The position numbers were made by a program, and so were the translations under genes. The notes beneath the pieces were generated by a model. It worked only from the letters and a program-made list of their open reading frames with translations, was not told the origin of the DNA and ran no database searches. A DNA stretch of 64,000 bases from Calothrix sp. NIES-2100 (GTDB lineage Bacteria > Cyanobacteriota > Cyanobacteriia > Cyanobacteriales > Nostocaceae): NCBI RefSeq assembly GCF_002368195.1, contig NZ_AP018178.1, forward strand, positions 7,018,645 to 7,082,644, written 5' to 3'. Positions 1 through 8,142 of this stretch are shown here, piece after piece; position 1 is the stretch's first letter, and each line of letters begins with the position of its first letter.

Positions 1-909
1 TTCTAAACCACTCAAGCGCAAGACGTAATTAAACACATCTTGTACTGGTTCATTTTCTATATCTAGGGATATGGTTTGAGAGACTGCTTGTCCATTAACA
101 GCAGTACCACCTGCTCCCTCTCCGCCTACATAAGCCAGATTAAGACCAGCCGCACGGGCTAGTAGTGATAAAACCTCCCGCACGGGAGCATCTCTTAGTA
201 CTAACCGAGGGACACGTTCTTGAGTTCCTAGGTCAATGGTACTTGGAGAAGCATCGGTATTGGAGATAGCAATATCCCCCACTGGTGGAGCTACAGCTCT
301 TGGTAAGAATGGTGGCCCCTGGTTTGGGGGTTGACCAGGGCCAGCTGGCTGTGCAGGTTTCCCGTCAATTGTCACTTCCGGATTAGGGACAAGAACATCT
401 GGCTTTTTGCCGGGTTGGGATGAGGTGCTAGTAGATGGCGTTGTTGGCGTTGGTGTTGTTGGCGTTGGTGTTGTTGGCGTTGGTGTTGATGCTGTGGTAC
501 CTGTAGAGGGACTAAAGCCGAGGGTGATGCCATTGTCTTGTCGTACTACAGGTTGATTGCTAGGGGCATTATCGCTTCCAGTTACCACCACCCGGATGCT
601 ATTGGCATCAAGCTGAACAATTTCAACGGAGGCAATTCCTGATGTGGGGTTGTCTTTACGGAAATTATTGCCTTGTGGTAAACGTAGTTGAGTATTAATA
701 ATATCTGTAACTAGAGTTTTCCCTCTTTTTGTTGTGAAAATTTGCGGGCGCGAGCCTGAAGACGTTTTTAAAACAACATTAATTCCACCATCAACTGGAT
801 TTAGCTGTACGTCAGTAATTTGGGTCGTGTCTGCCCAAACTGGTTGAGCTGCCAAAAAGATAAATGCAGCAGTACCCAATAATAAACTATTACCGTGAAG
901 CTGTTTCAC
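1..909 (-). CDS. pilQ: Type IV pilus secretin PilQ, N-terminal part (AMIN domain), cut by window edge
   Basis: Open from a GTG at 909 to the window edge (303 codons seen), so the C-terminal secretin pore domain lies outside. The start has an AGGA ribosome site 8 bases upstream. The protein opens with a signal peptide (residues 1-26, ending near QPVWA), then an AMIN-like beta domain (about 28-115), a Thr/Pro linker (TPTTPTPTT repeats), a second low-complexity Pro/Gly stretch, and the beginning of a secretin N domain (LVLRDAPVREVLSLLARAAG). PilQ forms the outer-membrane channel for type IV pili; the AMIN domain is known to bind peptidoglycan. It is the last gene of pilM-N-O-Q and sits 182 bases after pilO. 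Family assignment is firm from the domains and the neighbours. Confidence 0.9.
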   Translation of the reverse strand, partial: MKQLHGNSLLLGTAAFIFLAAQPVWADTTQITDVQLNPVDGGINVVLKTSSGSRPQIFTTKRGKTLVTDIINTQLRLPQGNNFRKDNPTSGIASVEIVQLDANSIRVVVTGSDNAPSNQPVVRQDNGITLGFSPSTGTTASTPTPTTPTPTTPTPTTPSTSTSSQPGKKPDVLVPNPEVTIDGKPAQPAGPGQPPNQGPPFLPRAVAPPVGDIAISNTDASPSTIDLGTQERVPRLVLRDAPVREVLSLLARAAGLNLAYVGGEGAGGTAVNGQAVSQTISLDIENEPVQDVFNYVLRLSGLE

Positions 910-1091
910 AGTTCATTCCTCACCTGATAAAACCTTGTTGACAAATAATTTTTGAGTAGGTATGTTGCAACCTTCTCTATCCAGAACGGGGGTAGGGGCT
1001 AGGGGTTAGGGGCGCTGACTAGGGCGTGTAAATAAGCTACCCATTTGAAACTTCTAAAACCCTTACGCGACAGTAATTACGAATTACGATG

Positions 1092-1850
1092 TTACTTCTT
1101 GGCAGGAGCAGCAGCAGCTGCTGCTATTTCCTCTGGAGTAAGTGGCATTAATGCTTGTAACTGGAAAATTGTAGTCAGAAATGCAGGTTTCACTTTCTGC
1201 ACTCCATTTTCTTTTGACTCTTGAATAGTTGCTCTCTCCAAGTTAGATTGATAGTCTTTAACTATCAACAATGGCTGTAAACGCTCAATATTACGCAAAA
1301 TTGATTGCGTTTGTTCATAATTACCGACAATTTGAATATTAATAGTGCGGCCTTTCAGCTTACCTTTTACCGCTGATCCGAGGCTATCATCAGTGATGGG
1401 TTCTGATGTTTGTGAAATTGGTACAAACCTTTTGAGTTCTCCTCTGACACCATTGGCAGTAACTTGAGCATTCGTAGTTTCAACTAAGCGATTGAGATCG
1501 AGTAACAAAGTATCCAAGGTTTGCTCATTAGCAAACAGATTGAAAACCTGGATTTTTTGCTGCTTTGCCTGGTCTAGCTCGGCTTTTACCTGGTCAATCT
1601 TTCTGATACTGGCTTTCTTTTGATCGACTTGTCCTTGGAGTTCGGCAATTTTTGTTTGCTTTTGTTGATAGCTATCCCAAGCGGGCATTAACATGTTTAA
1701 AACTATATACAAGGCTCCAGCAAGACCCAAAACCCCGACCACAATACCAATAATTTTGGGCGTAAAGCTAATGCCAAAAAGCACAGGTGAGGAGGGAGAT
1801 TCACCAGAATCCCCACCGTCTGCAAAATTAAAATCTTCACTCAGCGTCAT
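1092..1850 (-). CDS. pilO: Type IV pilus inner-membrane protein PilO
   Basis: 252 aa bitopic inner-membrane protein. A short cytoplasmic N-terminus is followed by one membrane segment (about residues 30-52), then a long coiled coil (about 60-105, KQTKIAELQGQVDQKK) and a small alpha/beta periplasmic domain; the C-terminus is Ala-rich (EEIAAAAAAPAKK). PilO pairs with PilN to form the periplasmic part of the alignment complex linking PilM to the PilQ secretin. The start codon overlaps the pilN stop by 4 bases (ATGA), which implies translational coupling. Sequence in this family is poorly conserved, so the call rests on topology plus the M-N-O-Q order. Confidence 0.88.
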   Translation of the reverse strand: MTLSEDFNFADGGDSGESPSSPVLFGISFTPKIIGIVVGVLGLAGALYIVLNMLMPAWDSYQQKQTKIAELQGQVDQKKASIRKIDQVKAELDQAKQQKIQVFNLFANEQTLDTLLLDLNRLVETTNAQVTANGVRGELKRFVPISQTSEPITDDSLGSAVKGKLKGRTINIQIVGNYEQTQSILRNIERLQPLLIVKDYQSNLERATIQESKENGVQKVKPAFLTTIFQLQALMPLTPEEIAAAAAAPAKK

Positions 1851-2611
1851 TTTGAAATGACTCCTGTTTGTTGCATACTACGAATTCGAGCCACCAATCC
1901 TACAGTGCCTTTTTGTTCTAACTCCCGGATTAATTCAGAGGCTGGAACATCGCTCAGGCTGGATTGAATAGTGTATTTAACCACTTGAATCGGTGGAATA
2001 TCTTCACCCTCTTTAGCAGGCTCTGGTTGTATTGGCGAACTGACTAACTCAGCTGTCTTAATTTTGCTTTCTGAAGATTTTAAAAATCTAGACTGTTGCA
2101 GAGTTAGCAAAAAATCATTGACATCGTTAAAAGAGCGAGCTATTCCGGTAATTTCGATTCCGCCGGCGGGATTACCTGGTGGTTGTCCTGGGGCTGGAGC
2201 AATGGGTGGGATTTGCTTGATGTTCTCAATTTGCACTTTAGCTGGAATGCGATCGCGCAGATCTTGTAACATTGCTGACCACGGGCGAATCTGGTCAAAC
2301 ACTGTCACTAAAGCTTGTGTTTCTCCTTTAACTTTGTTGGTTTCTTCTTTAATTTTGTTAATATTTCCAATTTCTGTGTCTAACTTCTTGTTTTCCTCCT
2401 CTAGTTGTGCTACCTTTTGCTCTGATTCCACAACTTTCGCTTGTAACAACCACAAAGCACCTACCGTCAGAGCGGGAAAGCATACGCCTAATGCCACTCC
2501 CAAATACAACGGTGTTAAATTTCCAATCGGAACTTTAACTCCTGGTTTTTTAGTAGACTTTTTCTGGTAATTTGGACGGTCCTTGAGAAAGTTAATATCG
2601 AGACTGTACAT
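1847..2611 (-). CDS. pilN: Type IV pilus inner-membrane protein PilN
   Basis: 254 aa. The N-terminal stretch MYSLDINFLKDRP is the typical PilN cytoplasmic tail (an INFL-type motif that docks into PilM). It is followed by a transmembrane helix (about residues 33-56), a coiled coil (58-95, EQKVAQLEEENKKLD) and a ferredoxin-like periplasmic domain (about 105-220). PilN bridges cytoplasmic PilM and periplasmic PilO. It starts 4 bases after the pilM stop and overlaps pilO by 4 bases, so the three genes are surely one transcript. Confidence 0.9.
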   Translation of the reverse strand: MYSLDINFLKDRPNYQKKSTKKPGVKVPIGNLTPLYLGVALGVCFPALTVGALWLLQAKVVESEQKVAQLEEENKKLDTEIGNINKIKEETNKVKGETQALVTVFDQIRPWSAMLQDLRDRIPAKVQIENIKQIPPIAPAPGQPPGNPAGGIEITGIARSFNDVNDFLLTLQQSRFLKSSESKIKTAELVSSPIQPEPAKEGEDIPPIQVVKYTIQSSLSDVPASELIRELEQKGTVGLVARIRSMQQTGVISK

Positions 2612-2615
2612 TCTG

Positions 2616-3722
2616 TTACACCTCCCTCATTCCTAAGCCCAGTACTGTCGCTAAGCCAGAGCGTAGCACTACAGGGTATTTTTCTTCGTTAACTTCTAAG
2701 GACAAAGATGCTATTGGATCGATTTGGGCAGCTGGCAAACTCAATCTTTGAGTGAAAAACTCATCCAGCTGTTGTAGTCCGCCTCCAGGGCCTGCTAGGA
2801 AGATTTGCGCTAATTCCAAATTTTCACTCTGGTTGAGGTAAAAATCGATGGAACGACGCAGTTCATCTGTGAGTTCTCCCAAAACTCTTAAGATGGCTGC
2901 CATCCCTGGATTAATTTCTGTCATGCCAGTTTTACCACCCTCTATGGGAGCTGTCATAATCGTCATCCCCTGCAACAGTTCCATATCTCGTGATGCGGGT
3001 AAATTCATCGCTTTCGATAAGGCATGTTGCATTTGATAAGTCCCGATGGGGACAGTCCGGGAAAATTGTGGTACACCGTTGACAATGATGGCAATTTCTG
3101 AACTGTCAAACTCAATATCAACTAATACTGCTGCTTCTTGTGGACCAAATTGTCGCAGTTGATCGCGAATTGTCCTAATTAGCGCAAAGCTGTTAATCTC
3201 TAAAACGTCGATTTCCAAACCTGCTTGCTCAAATGTACTGATATATGTGTCTGTTACCTCCTTACGTGTAGCTACTAACAGTACCTGTACCTTTTCTATT
3301 CCATCCTCATCTACAAAATAACCAAGTTTTTGGTAATCTACATCAGCTTCTTCACGAGGATAGGGTAAATACAAAGCTGCTTCATGGTTGAGTACCATCT
3401 CCCGCAGTTCTTTATCATCTAACTCTGCTGGTACAGGAATTAAACGTACAATTGAATCTCTTCCTGGTACAGCAGTAGCAACCCGAGAAGCTTTAATTTT
3501 ATTATCAGCCAGCGCTTGCTGAATTAGCTGCGCCATTGCTGGTGGGTCAGTGATCTGACCATCGCTAACGAGTCCCTCGGGAACTCCTACCGATGTTAAG
3601 GCTTCTATTTTTAAGCCTTGACGCTGTTTGCGTAATTGAACTATATTCACCCGTTCTGGTGCGAGTTCAATACCGATTCCTTTATGAGATTTGCCAAACA
3701 GACTATTGAAGCTTTTCACCAC
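2616..3722 (-). CDS. pilM: Type IV pilus assembly ATPase-fold protein PilM
   Basis: 368 aa actin-like (FtsA/MreB-fold) cytoplasmic protein, the usual PilM length. Visible blocks: GIGIELAPERVNIVQLRKQ near the N-terminus (phosphate-1-like strand pair), VLVDIEFDSSEIAIIVNG in the middle (phosphate-2-like) and IFLAGPGGGLQQLDEFF near the end (adenosine-binding loop). PilM recruits PilN on the inner face of the membrane. GTG start, followed directly by a second GTG. First gene of pilM-N-O-Q; the 141-base gap to the divergent gene at 3864 must hold the operon promoter. Confidence 0.92.
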   Translation of the reverse strand: MVKSFNSLFGKSHKGIGIELAPERVNIVQLRKQRQGLKIEALTSVGVPEGLVSDGQITDPPAMAQLIQQALADNKIKASRVATAVPGRDSIVRLIPVPAELDDKELREMVLNHEAALYLPYPREEADVDYQKLGYFVDEDGIEKVQVLLVATRKEVTDTYISTFEQAGLEIDVLEINSFALIRTIRDQLRQFGPQEAAVLVDIEFDSSEIAIIVNGVPQFSRTVPIGTYQMQHALSKAMNLPASRDMELLQGMTIMTAPIEGGKTGMTEINPGMAAILRVLGELTDELRRSIDFYLNQSENLELAQIFLAGPGGGLQQLDEFFTQRLSLPAAQIDPIASLSLEVNEEKYPVVLRSGLATVLGLGMREV

Positions 3723-3777
3723 TTTTTTGCCCGTCGCACTGCTAAATTGAAAAGTTAAATGATACTAAAAAACTATC

Positions 3778-3808
3778 TTGGTACTAGGTTATTGATTTAG
3801 CCTATAAT
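3778..3808 (+). promoter_or_regulatory. Candidate promoter of the solute-binding protein gene
   Basis: A perfect TATAAT -10 box lies at 3803-3808, 56 bases before the ATG at 3864. The best upstream hexamer, TTGGTA at 3778-3783, gives a long 19-base spacer, so the -35 assignment is weak. Confidence 0.4.
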
Positions 3809-3863
3809 CTCGACAATTCTGCATAAGCTTTTCGCTCACAGCAAGCGTAAATATACTAGTAAA

Positions 3864-5162
3864 ATGTTTAAAATTCACAAATTCAAACGATTGTCTGTAT
3901 TTGTACTGCTTGGTTTATTGACTAGCTGGATTGTTAGTTGCAGCACAGGTAAAGTTGCCACCCAAACAAAACAAACTGCTGCTGAAGGAGCAAAGATTGA
4001 GTTTTGGACAATGCAACTCCAACCTCAATTTACTGACTACTTTAAAAATCTGATTGCCAGTTTTGAGTCACAAAATCAAGGTATAAAGGTTAACTGGGTT
4101 GATATTCCCTGGGCTGCGATGGAGAACAAAATCTTAACAGCTGTTTCAGCAAAAACGCCACCTGATGTTGTGAACCTCAATCCGGATTTTGCTTCGCAAC
4201 TTGCAGGACGAAATGCTTGGCTGGATGTAGATACGAAAGTTTCAAAAGAAGTCCGTTCCTCCTATCTGCCAAATATTTGGAAAGCTAGCACAATCAATGG
4301 TAAGAGCTTTGGTATTCCCTGGTACCTCACCACCCGGCTAACCATTTATAACACTGATTTATTAAAACAGGCAGGTATCAACAAATCACCCAGTACCTAC
4401 GCAGAATTAGCTCAAGCAGCACAACAAATTAAAGATAAAACCGGAAAATACGCCTTTTTTGTGACTTTTGTTCCGCAAGATTCCGGTGAAGTATTGGAAT
4501 CTTTTGTGCAAATGGGAGTCACCTTAGTAAATACCGAGGGTAAAGCAGCCTTTAATTCCCTACAAGGTAAAGCCGCTTTTCAGTATTGGGTAGATTTGTA
4601 CAAGAAAAAATTGCTACCTCAAGAGGTGTTAACTCAAGGTCATCGTCATGCTATTGATTTATATCAAGGGGGAGAAACAGCATTTCTCGCTTCTGGACCT
4701 GAATTTCTGAAAACGATCGCCAATAATGCTCCGAAAATTGCCCAAGCTTCCGCGATCGCACCCCAAATTACAGGTGACACAGGTAAGAAAAACGTCGCTG
4801 TGATGAACGTAGTCATCCCCAAAGATAGTAAATATCCCGATGCGGCTGTGAAATTTGCTGTATTTCTCACCAACGATCAAAACCAATTAGCTTTTGCTAA
4901 AGCTGCTAACGTCTTACCATCTACAGTCAAAGCACTTACTGACAGCTACTTTAAAGATGTTCCTGCTAATGCGACAACCGTGGAAAAAGCCCGGATTGTT
5001 AGCGCCCAACAACTACAACAAGCAGAGATATTAACGCCGACTTTGAAAGATTTCAATAAATTGCAAAAGGCAATTTATTTGAATTTGCAAGCAGCAATGT
5101 TAGGAGAAAAAACGGTAGATAAAGCTGTTGAAGATGCAGCGCAAGAGTGGAATAATCGGTAA
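3864..5162 (+). CDS. ABC-transporter sugar-binding lipoprotein (extracellular solute-binding family 1)
   Basis: 432 aa. A basic N-terminus and hydrophobic stretch end in the lipobox WIVSC (Cys26), so it should be lipid-anchored at the outer face of the inner membrane. The rest is a family 1 solute-binding protein: IEFWTMQLQPQF opens the first lobe, VNLNPDFASQLAGR and FGIPWYLTTRLTIYN are typical of maltose/glycerol-3-phosphate-type binders. Such proteins deliver sugars to MalF/MalG-like permeases, but no such permease or ATPase is adjacent, so it must work with subunits encoded elsewhere. The substrate cannot be told from sequence. Divergent from the pilM operon. Confidence 0.88.
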   Translation: MFKIHKFKRLSVFVLLGLLTSWIVSCSTGKVATQTKQTAAEGAKIEFWTMQLQPQFTDYFKNLIASFESQNQGIKVNWVDIPWAAMENKILTAVSAKTPPDVVNLNPDFASQLAGRNAWLDVDTKVSKEVRSSYLPNIWKASTINGKSFGIPWYLTTRLTIYNTDLLKQAGINKSPSTYAELAQAAQQIKDKTGKYAFFVTFVPQDSGEVLESFVQMGVTLVNTEGKAAFNSLQGKAAFQYWVDLYKKKLLPQEVLTQGHRHAIDLYQGGETAFLASGPEFLKTIANNAPKIAQASAIAPQITGDTGKKNVAVMNVVIPKDSKYPDAAVKFAVFLTNDQNQLAFAKAANVLPSTVKALTDSYFKDVPANATTVEKARIVSAQQLQQAEILTPTLKDFNKLQKAIYLNLQAAMLGEKTVDKAVEDAAQEWNNR

Positions 5163-5191
5163 ATTGGGTATTGGGCATTGAGCATTAGTTA

Positions 5192-5483
5192 ACGTGAGTT
5201 CGACAGACTAGTTCAATAAGTCTGAAGCAAGGGGAAAGGGTAAGGGGGAAGGGGAAAAGACTGATTCTTGCGTTCCCTTACCCTTTAACCTTTCCCCTTT
5301 TCCCCATTCTTCGCAGCTCTCTCGACACTATAGGACTCATATTTGATTTCTGAAATACACGTAGGGTGGGCAATGCCCACCAAAACCCGGATATGGTGGG
5401 CATTGCCCACCCTACACTTAAGATTAAAGTGTAGGGAATTTTTTTAAGAATCAAACCGGATTCCTATACCATCGAACTCACGT
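5192..5483. mobile_element. Nested MITE with perfect terminal inverted repeats and 7-bp target duplication
   Basis: The ends are perfect 12-bp inverted repeats, ACGTGAGTTCGA at 5192-5203 and its complement at 5472-5483. TTAGTTA occurs directly outside both ends (5185-5191 and 5484-5490), a convincing target-site duplication. No transposase is encoded. Inside lie a purine-rich palindrome (AAAGGGTAAGGG 5235-5246 with its complement 5275-5286), a second inverted-repeat unit at about 5329-5468 (TATAGGA...TCCTATA ends) and within that the 55-bp palindrome at 5361-5415. It fills nearly all of the 373-base gap between the flanking genes. Confidence 0.8.
5361..5415. repeat. 55-bp interspersed palindrome, copy 1
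   Basis: Two perfect 20-base complementary arms (GTAGGGTGGGCAATGCCCAC and its complement) flank a 15-base centre containing AAAACCCGG. Each arm is itself a small palindrome, GTGGGC-AAT-GCCCAC. A second copy lies at 50561-50615 and a half copy at 57181-57199. Confidence 0.85.
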
Positions 5484-5535
5484 TTAGTTAACAGTCAACA
5501 GTCAACACTATCCTCTGCCTCTTTTGCCCCTTTAC

Positions 5536-6606
5536 TTAACGAATAGGAATTTGAATCATAAATTCTGCTCCTTTTCCAGGTTCGGAATAGCATTCCAATT
5601 TTCCACCATGTAGTTCAATAATAATTTGGTAACTTATTGCTAAACCTAAGCCTGTCCCTTTACCTACTGCTTTGGTGGTAAAGAAGGGATCAAATAATTT
5701 TGTGCGAACTTTTTCATCCATTCCTATCCCATTATCAGCAATCCGAATTTCTACCCAATTATTATCAGTAATTCCTGTTTTAATCTGAATTTCTGGATGA
5801 TGAGTTATTGATTGCCCTGTGTCAGTTTTGGCTGCCTTCAACAGTGAAGATTCTAAAGCATCAATTGCATTAACAATGATGTTCATGAATACCTGATTCA
5901 TTTGTCCGGCATAACACTTAATCGAGGGCAATTTGCCATAATTTTTAATTACTTTAATTTCTGGTAAATTGGCGGCTGGTAGTTTTAGGCGATTATTTAA
6001 AATTACTAGTGTACTGTCAATGCCTTCATGAATATCAACTGATTTAAATTCGGCTTCATCCAAACGCGAAAAAGTCCGGAGCGATTTAACTATTTCCGAA
6101 ATTCGCTCGGCTCCTACAGTCATAGATTGGAAGAGTTTATCTAAGTCTTTCTTAATAAATTCTAGTTCAATTACTTCTATTTCTTTTTTAATTTCTAACG
6201 CTGGTTCAGGGTAATACTTTTGATAAAGTACAATTAGCCTCAGTAAATCTTGAAAATATTGTTGAGCATAATTTAAATTTCCATAAATAAAGTTGACTGG
6301 GTTGTTAATTTCATGGGCAATCCCAGCCACCATAACTCCAAGAGCAGACATCTTTTCAGATTCCACCAATTTCATCTGTAAAGTCTTGAGATTTTTTAGT
6401 GCATCTTCTAGCTCATCACCGCGATTTTTGATAGCTATTTGCGACTCCTCTAACTCGGAAATGACATTTTTGAGGATGCTTTCTCTGACTTCACTGACGT
6501 TTTCCAGTTGTTGGCGATCGGCTTCTGAACGCTCTAATTTTTTTTTCAGAGTCCGAACAGTTTTTTCTAATTCTTTCAGCTTCTTTTCATAGTCAATGGG
6601 TTCCAT
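5536..6606 (-). CDS. Sensor histidine kinase (coiled-coil N-terminus, no transmembrane segment)
   Basis: 356 aa, soluble. A long coiled coil covers residues 1-85, followed by a HisKA dimerisation helix with phospho-acceptor His98 in GIAHEINNPVN and a HATPase_c domain: N box (MNIIVNAIDALE), G1 (DNGIGMD), F box (FDPFFTT) and G2 (GKGTGLGLAIS). No PAS, GAF or receiver domain is present and no response regulator is adjacent. It begins 5 bases after the FIST gene stop, so both are one operon, with the FIST protein as the likely signal-sensing partner. The linker between His98 and the N box (PVNFIYGNLNYAQQYF) is of a type common in cyanobacterial kinases. Confidence 0.92.
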   Translation of the reverse strand: MEPIDYEKKLKELEKTVRTLKKKLERSEADRQQLENVSEVRESILKNVISELEESQIAIKNRGDELEDALKNLKTLQMKLVESEKMSALGVMVAGIAHEINNPVNFIYGNLNYAQQYFQDLLRLIVLYQKYYPEPALEIKKEIEVIELEFIKKDLDKLFQSMTVGAERISEIVKSLRTFSRLDEAEFKSVDIHEGIDSTLVILNNRLKLPAANLPEIKVIKNYGKLPSIKCYAGQMNQVFMNIIVNAIDALESSLLKAAKTDTGQSITHHPEIQIKTGITDNNWVEIRIADNGIGMDEKVRTKLFDPFFTTKAVGKGTGLGLAISYQIIIELHGGKLECYSEPGKGAEFMIQIPIR

Positions 6607-6611
6607 AAGCC

Positions 6612-7778
6612 CTATTTTGTTCCTAGAAGCAAAGTCACAAAAGTTTCTTGATGATAGTAAGAAGAACCATGAGGTTCTAAGGGTGCAAATTCACCGTATG
6701 TATAGAATCCACAAATAGGTATTGATTGAGAAACTGCATTTTTAACTAGTTGATATTCTTCTTTTGCTCTGGTTCCTAAAAGCCAACGGCGACAGCAACA
6801 AGAAAATAACAAAATTGCTTCTGGTTCAGTTCCTGGATAATTTGCTAAAGCAGTCTTAAATGAAGTTTCAGCCGCAGCAATCACTTCATCCCTACGAATA
6901 TCTGTGACTTGAACTATGGCGTTTTCTGGGACATTACCGAGAAAATTGATGCTACCAGTTTCTAGATCATGAGTATTAGGTACACGCATGTAGTAGCGAT
7001 CGCTATCTCCTTCATATACAGCTAATGGATGTTCCGCAGTCGGTGGGCGATCGCCTAAATACTTCTGATAATATTCCATTGCTGTGCTACCATCGATTTC
7101 GTAGAGGAGGGTTCCAACAGCTTTGGTGACTATACTTTTACGTCCAATGGGCTTCCAACCACAGGCAATTCCATAAGAAAATTTAATATCCCCAGAAAAT
7201 ATTAAAACTGGTAAAGAATCAGTCAGAACTTGATTGCGAAAAAATTGGTAGGTTTTTTGAAACCTAAACTGATCTCCCGCCGTTCCACCTAAAATTGGCA
7301 TCTGGGAACCCAAGGCTAGTTTCAATCCCTGAAGAATTAACTCTCCATTTGTTGTTGAACCACTTTCTGTATAGCTGGCTGGTACAGTAATACATAATTT
7401 CGGGCTATTAGTCATTTTTGCTGTTGCTTGTTGTACAGCCTGTTCGGCAGCAGCAAAAGGGTTTTCTCTAGCTCCATACCCTACACCTGCACTGATTTCT
7501 ACAGTATCAGAATAAAAGAGCATCAGCGTCAAAGAATCTTGTTGAAATCCCAGTACTGACGAGGCTTCACCATCTGTGGTACAACCAATCAAATCAAGTT
7601 CGGGAAACACTTGGTTAATTTCTTTGAGGATTAATTCATGCTCAAAATCAATGGCGGTAAATAAAATACCAGCCTGAGGTATGACTCCTGCTAAATCGTT
7701 AAGACATTGCTCTAAAACTTCTAAAATTGCATCTTGAGAATCTGGATCGTCACTGTGACCAACAACAACTTTTAACAT
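6612..7778 (-). CDS. FIST domain sensory protein
   Basis: 388 aa with FIST_N (about residues 30-225) followed by FIST_C (about 226-375). Visible blocks: LIGCTTDGEASS, ILGGTAGDQF, GCGWKPIG and, near the end, AILLFSCCCRRWLLG and ICGFYTYGEFAP, which match the conserved FIST_C Cys and GxYxxGE elements. FIST proteins are believed to sense small ligands such as amino acids and pass the signal to kinases or cyclases. No membrane segment or signal peptide, so cytoplasmic. A GGAG ribosome site lies 7 bases before the ATG. Cotranscribed with the histidine kinase downstream. Confidence 0.9.
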   Translation of the reverse strand: MLKVVVGHSDDPDSQDAILEVLEQCLNDLAGVIPQAGILFTAIDFEHELILKEINQVFPELDLIGCTTDGEASSVLGFQQDSLTLMLFYSDTVEISAGVGYGARENPFAAAEQAVQQATAKMTNSPKLCITVPASYTESGSTTNGELILQGLKLALGSQMPILGGTAGDQFRFQKTYQFFRNQVLTDSLPVLIFSGDIKFSYGIACGWKPIGRKSIVTKAVGTLLYEIDGSTAMEYYQKYLGDRPPTAEHPLAVYEGDSDRYYMRVPNTHDLETGSINFLGNVPENAIVQVTDIRRDEVIAAAETSFKTALANYPGTEPEAILLFSCCCRRWLLGTRAKEEYQLVKNAVSQSIPICGFYTYGEFAPLEPHGSSYYHQETFVTLLLGTK

Positions 7779-8142
7779 AAATATCTCCTATTAACTAGAA
7801 CGTCCTACAGTAGCATACATAACAATATTCATCTGTCAGACGATTTCTCAGTTAATTTTGCCCATAAAATTAATGCAAATCACAGCAATAAATTGAATTT
7901 ACATAAGAAATTTAATTACTTAGCATCAGCTTTAAAAGCAACTACAACCAAAACTATGAGCCACTCTGAACTCTGTTATAGTGCAATCTTTCACCTTGAG
8001 CGGTGGAGCGATCGCTATAATTAAACGTGTTAATTTATCCAGGAAGTGTGTTGTATTCCTACATTCTATTAAAAATTGTAAAAATTTTCATACAGTATAT
8101 CTTTGGCAATAGATACACAATCCCAAAACAGCATTGTATAAG
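7779..8142. other. Gene-free gap between folC and the FIST gene
   Basis: 364 bases, AT-rich, with a single HIP1 octamer near 8010. It should carry the promoter of the minus-strand FIST-kinase operon, but no clear -35/-10 pair is visible. An open frame on the plus strand (8027-8305) overlaps the end of folC and has no protein-like character. Confidence 0.5.

Noticed and set aside
2064..2570. 168-codon open frame on the plus strand opposite pilN
   Set aside because: Antisense shadow of pilN, with biased composition and no ribosome site.
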